A stretch of DNA of 53,388 nt from Pelomyxa schiedti (lineage: Eukaryota; Evosea; Pelobiontida; Pelomyxidae), in the NCBI GenBank assembly GCA_020536535.1, contig JAHLWZ010000313.1, positions 6,486 to 59,873 of the forward strand, written 5' to 3'. Position numbers and translations under genes: made by a program. Numbering within the stretch: position 1 is the first letter of the stretch; each line of letters starts with the position of its first letter. The notes under the pieces were generated by a model. The model was not told where the DNA came from. It searched no databases and was given only the letters and a program-made list of their open reading frames with translations. Shown piece after piece: positions 47,157 through 53,388 of this stretch.

Positions 47157-47368
47157 AGTATTGGTGCAGCTGGAATCACGATTATGACGAGTGTTTTTTT
47201 GGCAAAGTTTAGTTTGTCTACAAAACGTCTTGTAACAAAGGATGTATTCTTATACTGCTCGTAGCAGGCATAGTGATAGTTGTAAACCCTTTTATATTCT
47301 CAAGATAAAAAATTATCCAAAAGGAAAAAAAAAAGTAAAAAGTAAAGACAAGCACCGACATCGAAAAC

Positions 47369-48950
47369 ATGTCGGCGGAACGTTTGTGGTACCCGATAAC
47401 GAGTCTCAGCGACAAAAAACCAATACTTCGAGCGGTCGGTTTTCCACGTACTGTGTCGAGATCTGAGGTGACGAACCACGTAGGTGGCGCAAAATACGCG
47501 TACGTAATACCCAACTCCCACGTACACCACTTCTCGAAACGACTGTCTTGTTTTTTTTTTTCAATACTCGCAATATCAACACTCCTCTCCATCAGCGTTG
47601 TGCTCTTGTCAAAACGTGGCAAAGTGTATGTGCAATTTAGAAACAGGGCTGCTGCCAACTTTGCACGAAGTCACCCGCAAGAATTCGAGGGGTCCCTCGT
47701 TAGATTTTTGCTAGAGGAAGAGGTTGAGGCGGAAGAAGAGATCTTTGGTGCCGATGACAGACACAAGGAGGAGGAACTCTACAGCGACGAAGAAGCTTAT
47801 GCGATGTACCAGGCCACCACTGGCCAAGAAATTCAAGCCGCTCTGGCCCTCCAGATGCTCGATGACCAAGAGGAAGTCGTAGACATCACACCCACAATTT
47901 CCATCAAGCAAGAGCCAGAGTCCTACTTGCCACTTCCGCCGTTGGAACATCGTGGGCCACCTGTCATGTTCTGGAAGGCAGAGCCAGCAGGCAATGAATG
48001 GTACACAACATCAACTGAAGCTGAGACCAATTGCACAACTACTACAAGAGGAACTGGCACAGTCCAAGTAAAGATGGAGCCAATGAATGAGGATGTATAG
48101 TGAGCCTCCTTTGCACTGTCTATAAGCTTTGTTGTTCAGGATAAACCAAAAGCACTTTTTTTTTTTTGAAAAAATTGTTGGGTTGTTGCTGTGCAGAGCA
48201 ATTTAAGCAAGGTGTGTCCAAAACAATGCTTCAACAAACATGCCAAATACAAGTACACCAATTATCTGACATTGGTGAGAATGCATGAGAATGGAATGAA
48301 GAACTACTTTGGAACTACTTTTCCTTTTTTGAATTATTCAAGGCGTACCAACTGCATGACCTTCTGGAAGGCAAACCCCTTCTCGCGAATCAAAAAGGTA
48401 TTCACGATGTGGTAATTTGCACTAAGCTTCTATAGCATCTGCCGCAAATCTTAAAACACAGCTTGTCCAGACCGCTGCAGGTATATGATGAACTCCATTT
48501 TTAGGGCAGCCTGCATTTCTTACATGCTACTATATCAAAAAGAGGAAGGAAAATCTAATGATAATCATTACGCTTCGATGCATCTTTTGCAGTTGAAAAC
48601 GAGTTTAAAGAAGGGGTTTCTTGCTAAACTGCGAGCTAATGCACTCAAGCCATGCCCAAACTGTACCAAGTATGTCCACTTGATTTTCGAGGAGACAACT
48701 TAGGTCTCAGGAAGCACCATTTCCTGCAATAGCCACTTGTCATTTCTAGCACAGAACCCTCATTGTTAACAGGAATCCAATCATATCAGCCCATTGTGCT
48801 GTGTGTCATTCGGACTTGGTTTCCGCAAGCACCACTATCATTGTACACCTTCATTTGTTTAACTTATGGGACTTCCTCCTCCGCCATCAAGGCAGACACT
48901 CGGACGCAGTCGGCCAAAGATGGACAAAGTTGGTAAAGTTTTCGTTGTAA
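47369..48950 (+). CDS. RRM-like plus Cys-rich protein with two SUMO-type sites
   Basis: ATG 47369. An intron of about 90 bp (about 47501-47595) removes a misleading hydrophobic stretch, giving ILRAVGFPRTVSRSEVTNHV ... KYAVVLLSKRGKVYVQFRNR, an RRM-like beta-alpha-beta fold with an RNP-like VYVQF. Acidic helices follow (EEEVEAEEEIFGADDRH). Then come two psi-K-x-E motifs (ISIKQEPE, VQVKMEP). The in-frame TAG at 48098 sits inside an intron donor (GTATAG). Downstream exons continue SNLSKVCPKQCFNKHAKYK, AYQLHDLLEGKPLLANQK, ACPDRCRYMMNSIFRAAC, LKKGFLAKLRANALKPCPNC and NPIISAHCAVCHSDL, ending TAA 48948-48950. The CxxC pairs suggest zinc binding. Family unknown; a nuclear role is inferred. Confidence 0.6.
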
Positions 48951-48992
48951 AGGAAAGCGGCATTTTATTTTCGTTACGAAAAAAAGTTTCAC

Positions 48993-51900
48993 CTAGACAT
49001 CAGGAGGCCACCAACCAGGGAGCATCAAGTCTTCTGTTTGTATCACGGGGTCGTCAACCATGCTGAAGTCAGTGAACTGCTGGTCAAAGAGGGGCAGAAG
49101 CTGCAGTGGTGGCCCGGTGTGTTCATTTAGTGACCCTATGATGCTTGCGGCTGGTGTGGAGGGTGACAGAGGGGGTGGCTGGCTACTATACTGAGTGTTG
49201 TTGGTGAGTGGTGTAGTGGGTTGTGTCGGCTGTTGGGACTGTGGTTGTGTATCGCCGGGTGTAACTTGTGGTGTTGTTGGGTGCTCTGGAGCACCGTTTG
49301 TTGTAGTTGGTACATCGGTGGCAGGGATTAGAAGTGATGGGGGTGGCATTGGAACAAGGAGGGGTGGAGGCGGAGTTAGAGTGTTCCCTGTATCCGGTAC
49401 ACAGATAGGTGGTGGCACTTGCGTGGAGAATTCGAAATTGGGAATCTGTGAGGACATTTCGGTGGTTGCTGGCCTGTCTTTGGTGGTACTTCCAATTTCT
49501 TCCACTTCTGTAACTTGACGAAGTTCCGTGTGTTTCCGAGCAATCCTTTGCTTTTGAGCCACCTTGGAGGGAGGCTGGTTTAGAATGTGTTCAACCATGC
49601 TCGGAGAGAAAGGTTGCGGAGGGATGTTGTGGAGCATTGAGCTCGATTCCGTAAAAAGAGATCCTGCCTCTTTGCCGATGCGAGCTTTTTCAGTAAAACC
49701 TAATATCCTTAAGACTTAGTGAAAGTAAAAGCTACACACTTTTAAATGTCTCAGATAACGTATGAAGACCTCCCACTGTGGCCCATAAGAGATCTAAAAA
49801 GAACGGTTGGTGACAAACACTTACAAAAACACATCAAAACAACACATTGGAAGGGTATTCACCAAAAAGGTGAGAAATGAAAGCTTCACTCAAGCCATAA
49901 GTCCGGAGGAAAAGTTGTTGAACTTCCAAAAGCTCGGCATCTAAACATGGAAAAAGGAGAAATTTGTGGTTATATTATTTGAGAAACGTGAGTGTTACAC
50001 AAAATTACTTAAAAAAAAAGAGGAAGTGCACCAGAAGCGCGTACTTTCCCTGACGGCCTTGCTTGGTTCATCATGGGAAGGTCCGCATTTTCACCCAAGA
50101 TGAAGTGGGACACACCTTGTGAATCCACCAGCCTGAAGGTAGTCGTTAGAGCACTAGAAGTTTGAAAGAGAACAACTTAAGGACTACACTTCGCAGTGAT
50201 TCAACGCTCCACGGCATTATGGCTTGCTCCACACAGAAGTACTGAAGGGAGGAGGGATCAACAACGCGCAATGTGAAGGGGAAAAAAAATGTGGCACACA
50301 ATTTGGAGTGGAGCTTTCAATTCAGGTGGATTAAACAAAAGGAGTACACTTCGGCGATTTGAATCAGTGAAGGCGCATGCAGAACCCCGTTCAAAATGGA
50401 GTGTTGTCAAACTATCCAATACTTTCTTACACTAAAGAGGAAGTTAGTAAATCAATATCAAAAAAACGTGTGAATAGTAAAAATGTCTCGAGGTCTTTAC
50501 AGTAGAGTTCATACATCCAGTATCACTTCTTTCTGTATCTGATGATGATGCTCAAGCTCTGTCACAAACTCGAGAATATAGTCTTGTAATAGATAGTCAT
50601 ACTCCAGTGTGTCAAAAACACCAACTGCCTCTGCTATGAGTGCAGATGCTTCTGCTTCCTGCGAATGATGTTGTAAATGAAATCCATGTAAAAAGGTAAG
50701 AAAACATACCGACGTTATCTTCAGGGATTGAATAGCATTCATAAACTCGGCGTAATGCTCCATGTTTTCTTGGGACATCTCTGTTCCTGGGAAGGTGATT
50801 TTTCTTGTTTCATATAGAGGCCCGCCAAGGCTGCTGGCACTAGTTGGTACGGCAGGAGCGGCAGTAGTGGTGGCAGTCGATGTTGTGGTGGCAGTAGCAA
50901 TAAATCTACCGTATGCAAAGGGACTATTCGAGGGAGGGCTTGGTGGAGAAGTCTTTTTAACTTCGGGCGATTCCTCGCAGGATGACGGGGTGGGAGCAGG
51001 AGTAGGTTTTTCCTTTGGGAAAGAATGAGTTCAGAACTTCAGATTTGTGGATTGTCCTTACAAGGCATTTCTCTTGCTGATTGAACAAAATTCTAGGCGT
51101 CACTCTAGGGAAAACGCTTATCGCAGGAGGAGGGGGTGGTGATGTATTTGGTATAACAGAGAGTAACAGTGTGGGAATTGGGTGATTGGGTGAGTACTCG
51201 CGTTCCATTTCTGCAATAGCGTCTTCTGCGAGTTTATCAAGATAGAGAGAACTAATGTCAGTAGAAACATTAGGATCCTCCAACGCCGTGAGGATATTCA
51301 TTGCAGCTGGAGACTTACTACACTCAAACGCTTCCCTAGAGACGAAAATTACCAAAAAATAAAGGTGTTATGGAAGAGCTGTTACTTTGTCTTTGCGATA
51401 TCTCCTTCTCGTGCATAGAGAGTACCAAGAAGTACCCAGCTTTGAGATGTATTAATGGCTTGGAGAAGCTACAGAACATCTTAAACTTGGTGCAAACAAA
51501 TTGAGGATACCTGCTTTGCTTCAGCTGGTTGGTTCTCCTGTATCAGAAGGTGGGCAAGCCTCATTCTGCCCAAGGGTGAATTGGCTGCTAAGTATGACAA
51601 GGCTGCTTGATCTGGGCGTCCTGTCCTCTGACACAAAGCCTGCAGGTGTACATAAGTGGGAGTGATTTCACTTCTATACTGAGGCTGTTACCCCAAGGGC
51701 AGTCATTGCTGTTGCAGATCCAGATTGCGTATAACAGAGTTCAGCTTTGTCAAAGGAACCTCTCATCTCGTACAGTTGTCCCAATTGATACAATGCAACA
51801 GGTTTGCCGATCACCTTCACGTAGTCTTCAAGTTGACGTTTTACATTTTCCTGCCCACACCAGGAAGGCAGGGAAGATTGTGCATCAAAGGTGTGTCTTA

Positions 51901-53104
51901 ATGACCGCCTTGTGCTGAGGGTGTTTCCTTGTGAATATTTTCGGTGAGTATGTTGTGACGAAGCAGTGCTTGCAGAATGTCCAGTAGGCAACCACTGTCC
52001 TGTGGATTGTTATGGCCAAGGTTTTAACAAACTCTGCAATGTACAATACAAAGTCAATGTAAAAAAAAGCACTTACTTTCTTCTGGGCTGTCAGAAAAAG
52101 AATCTGTTCCAGAAGTGTGGCCGTCTGAGTCACTGTAACAGTCATGTGTAGTGGATGCTTCACAGGTTTGAGGAATGTTAATTGGTTTTGAACGTTGATG
52201 ACAGGTCACTTCAGCATCCTGAATATCAGTCTGTTCTTGTGTGGATGGTTGTTGGATTGGAGGTATTTGGTGTGGTGGTTGTTGAAGTTGCAATTGCTGA
52301 CGGAGATATTGCTCCTGCAATTGCTTTTGATGTTTCTTTTGTTGTTGCAGTAGCAACTGTTGCTGTTGAAGTAATTGCATTTGTAAATGTCTATGGTACT
52401 GATCCTGTTCAGAGGGAGGAGCTTGCTTCCTTCTTTTTCGCCGCGAGTGACTATTACAGGCCACAACATCGTCCCTTGAAGGATCTTCCTGCAGTCCTGG
52501 AATTTGAGTATCTAATGGAATTTGCCATGGTACCTACACTGTGTTGGCGTAATACAACTGCGATAGAACACACCTCGTTACGCGTAAAACTATCTGTGAT
52601 TGGTGCTGCTGAAACAAAGTGATTTACTGGGTACGTCAACTGCGACGAACTTCGTAATGCAGCAGGTGGTGTGGGTATGGGCACGTCTCTGTCCTGAGGC
52701 AGAAGAATAGACTGTTGCGGTATTTGCATTTGCATTTGCATCGCGGGTGCCAACAAAGCTCCTTGGCTTTGTATCACACCTAGCGGCACGCCAGACGACG
52801 CGTCGGTGCTGCAACACGTAGGGACGGCTCCGAGCAGCGGAAAAGAAATCGGCTGCGGGGGAGGTGGCGCCGGAGTTTCGCACTCGAAGTTTGACGACAG
52901 GGACGTACCGGGCAGTACGGGGGAGATGCCGTCGGTTGACGTTGTACAACTGGCAGCACATAGAGCTTGTCTGCTTAGATCTTGGTGGAGCTCTGAATGC
53001 GACGGCGCGTGGGACGGGGGGGCCGTTCGGTGGTTATTATTGGCGTAGGTTGGATTTCCAGAGCGGTACTTTTCTTTACGTCTTCGCTCCGGCTTCATTT
53101 GCAT
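48993..53104 (-). CDS. Large Gln/Pro-rich TPR protein
   Basis: Starts MQMKPERRRKEKYRSG at 53104. The N-terminus is Pro/Ser/Gln-rich, then a basic patch (SRRKRRKQAPP) and a polyglutamine region (QLLQQQQLLLQQQKKHQKQL). A TPR array follows: DSGCLLDILQALLRHNI, LEDYVKVIGKPVALYQLGQL, YEMRGSFDKAELCYTQSG, ALCQRTGRPDQAALSYL, LLIQENQPAEAKQLL and SWVLLGTLYAREGDIAKTK. The C-terminal half has TLEYDYLLQDYILEFVTELE, a GTATGA intron donor that masquerades as stop at 50509-50511, then CKKVLDSLTTLHFERGSACA and a final Pro/Thr-rich exon (49637-48993) ending WWPPDV. Cyc8-like corepressors share the Gln-rich plus TPR make-up, but I do not assign it. Many introns; internal exon edges are approximate. Confidence 0.62.
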
Positions 53105-53264
53105 TGCGCTACGTCCACCACTACGATACGAGGCTGTTGTATTCCTACGATTTTAACACTTTTCGCCTGTTTCTGTTCCGTTCAATTGATCAACAAGCCC
53201 GAAGATCGGCGCCTATTTTTAGCCTTGTACCATAAAAATAAAAATCGAATACAACTAAAGGCAA

Positions 53265-53302
53265 CCAGCCAACCAGGAGCCAGCTGGCTCCTGGTTGGCT
53301 GG
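53265..53302. repeat. Perfect 38-bp palindrome
   Basis: CCAGCCAACCAGGAGCCAG is followed immediately by its exact reverse complement with no spacer (19 + 19 bp). The symmetry stops sharply at both ends. It sits 5 bp beyond the stop of the right-edge minus-strand reading frame and 160 bp upstream of the TPR gene start. It could form a cruciform, or a long hairpin in RNA. Confidence 0.95.
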
Positions 53303-53307
53303 GGTGG

Positions 53308-53388
53308 TCACCCCCCTTGCTGTGGCTGTTGAGGATGTGGTGCAGTGGTATTACTATTGGCTACAGACGGTACCATTGGCGACCCGCT
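53308..53388 (-). CDS. C-terminal fragment of a gene running off the right edge
   Basis: Minus frame open from the window edge to TGA at 53308-53310. It reads SGSPMVPSVANSNTTAPHPQ then QPQQGG. The composition (Pro/Gln/Asn/Thr) resembles the low-complexity tails of neighbouring genes. Only 26 residues are visible, so it is weakly supported. Confidence 0.3.
   Translation of the reverse strand, partial: SGSPMVPSVANSNTTAPHPQQPQQGG

Noticed and set aside
47500-47600. Transmembrane segment (CFFFSILAISTLLSI) in the 47369 frame
   Set aside because: It is the pyrimidine-rich end of an intron. Removing it restores an RRM-like strand.
48098-48100. TAG as the end of the 47369 gene
   Set aside because: It is part of a GTATAG donor. 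Splicing to 48197 continues the frame through several consistent exons to TAA 48948.
50509-50512. ATGA stop/start overlap suggesting two coupled minus-strand genes
   Set aside because: GTATGA is a good splice donor. Using it with the acceptor about 68 bp on (CTCTTTAG) joins ILD to CKKVLDSL in phase, so I treat it as one gene.

Overview
This is a piece of a gene-dense eukaryotic nuclear genome. Nearly every gene is broken by many short GT...AG introns, mostly 30-110 bp with pyrimidine-rich 3' ends. TAA, TAG and TGA all act as stops at family-consistent C-termini, so the standard code is in use. The gene set points to a free-living amoeboid protist, most likely Amoebozoa and possibly Archamoebae. 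The evidence is a chitin synthase with its glycosyltransferase motifs, a cAMP-receptor-like 7TM protein, tandem-RGS signalling, a PH-FYVE-TKL kinase and a Crinkler/RHS-like P-loop protein. The taxonomic assignment is inference. No rRNA, tRNA, CRISPR array or intact transposon was recognised.

Layout, left to right. 1-2053 is mostly unassignable. 2054-9838 holds an unknown gene (+), BLOC1S2 (+), a C2-domain protein (-), a zinc-ribbon protein (-), tRNA 2'-phosphotransferase TPT1 (+) and a secreted SH3-NlpC/P60 peptidase (+). 10036-17913 holds a Pro-rich/PH/FYVE/TKL kinase (+), a multi-pass membrane protein (-) and a large P-loop NTPase (-). 18025-25183 holds ALG10 (+), an unresolved gene (+), a small unknown gene (-), a small membrane protein (+) and a seven-LNR surface protein (+). 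25284-34941 holds a triple-RGS protein (-), chitin synthase (+) and a BAR/auxilin-J fusion (+). 34942-37004 is poorly resolved and contains a striking array of GC-rich hairpins. 37005-45659 holds DHX35 (+), a cAR-like GPCR (-), a divergent protein kinase (+) and an intronless Gln-rich protein (+). 45707-53388 holds SLC35F6 (+), a Cys-rich protein with an RRM-like N-terminus (+), a large Gln-rich TPR protein (-), a perfect 38-bp palindrome and the tail of one more gene (-).

There is no operon. Functions do cluster loosely: endolysosomal and membrane traffic (BLOC1S2, C2 protein, PH-FYVE kinase, BAR-J), signalling (RGS, GPCR, kinases), wall and glycan synthesis (ALG10, chitin synthase) and RNA metabolism (TPT1, DHX35). 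Intergenic gaps are often only 40-250 bp, and one convergent pair appears to overlap by 23 bp in coding sequence.

Exons were joined by eye from splice signals, reading-frame phase and family similarity. Families named without qualification rest on clear motif matches. Most N-terminal exon choices are less certain.
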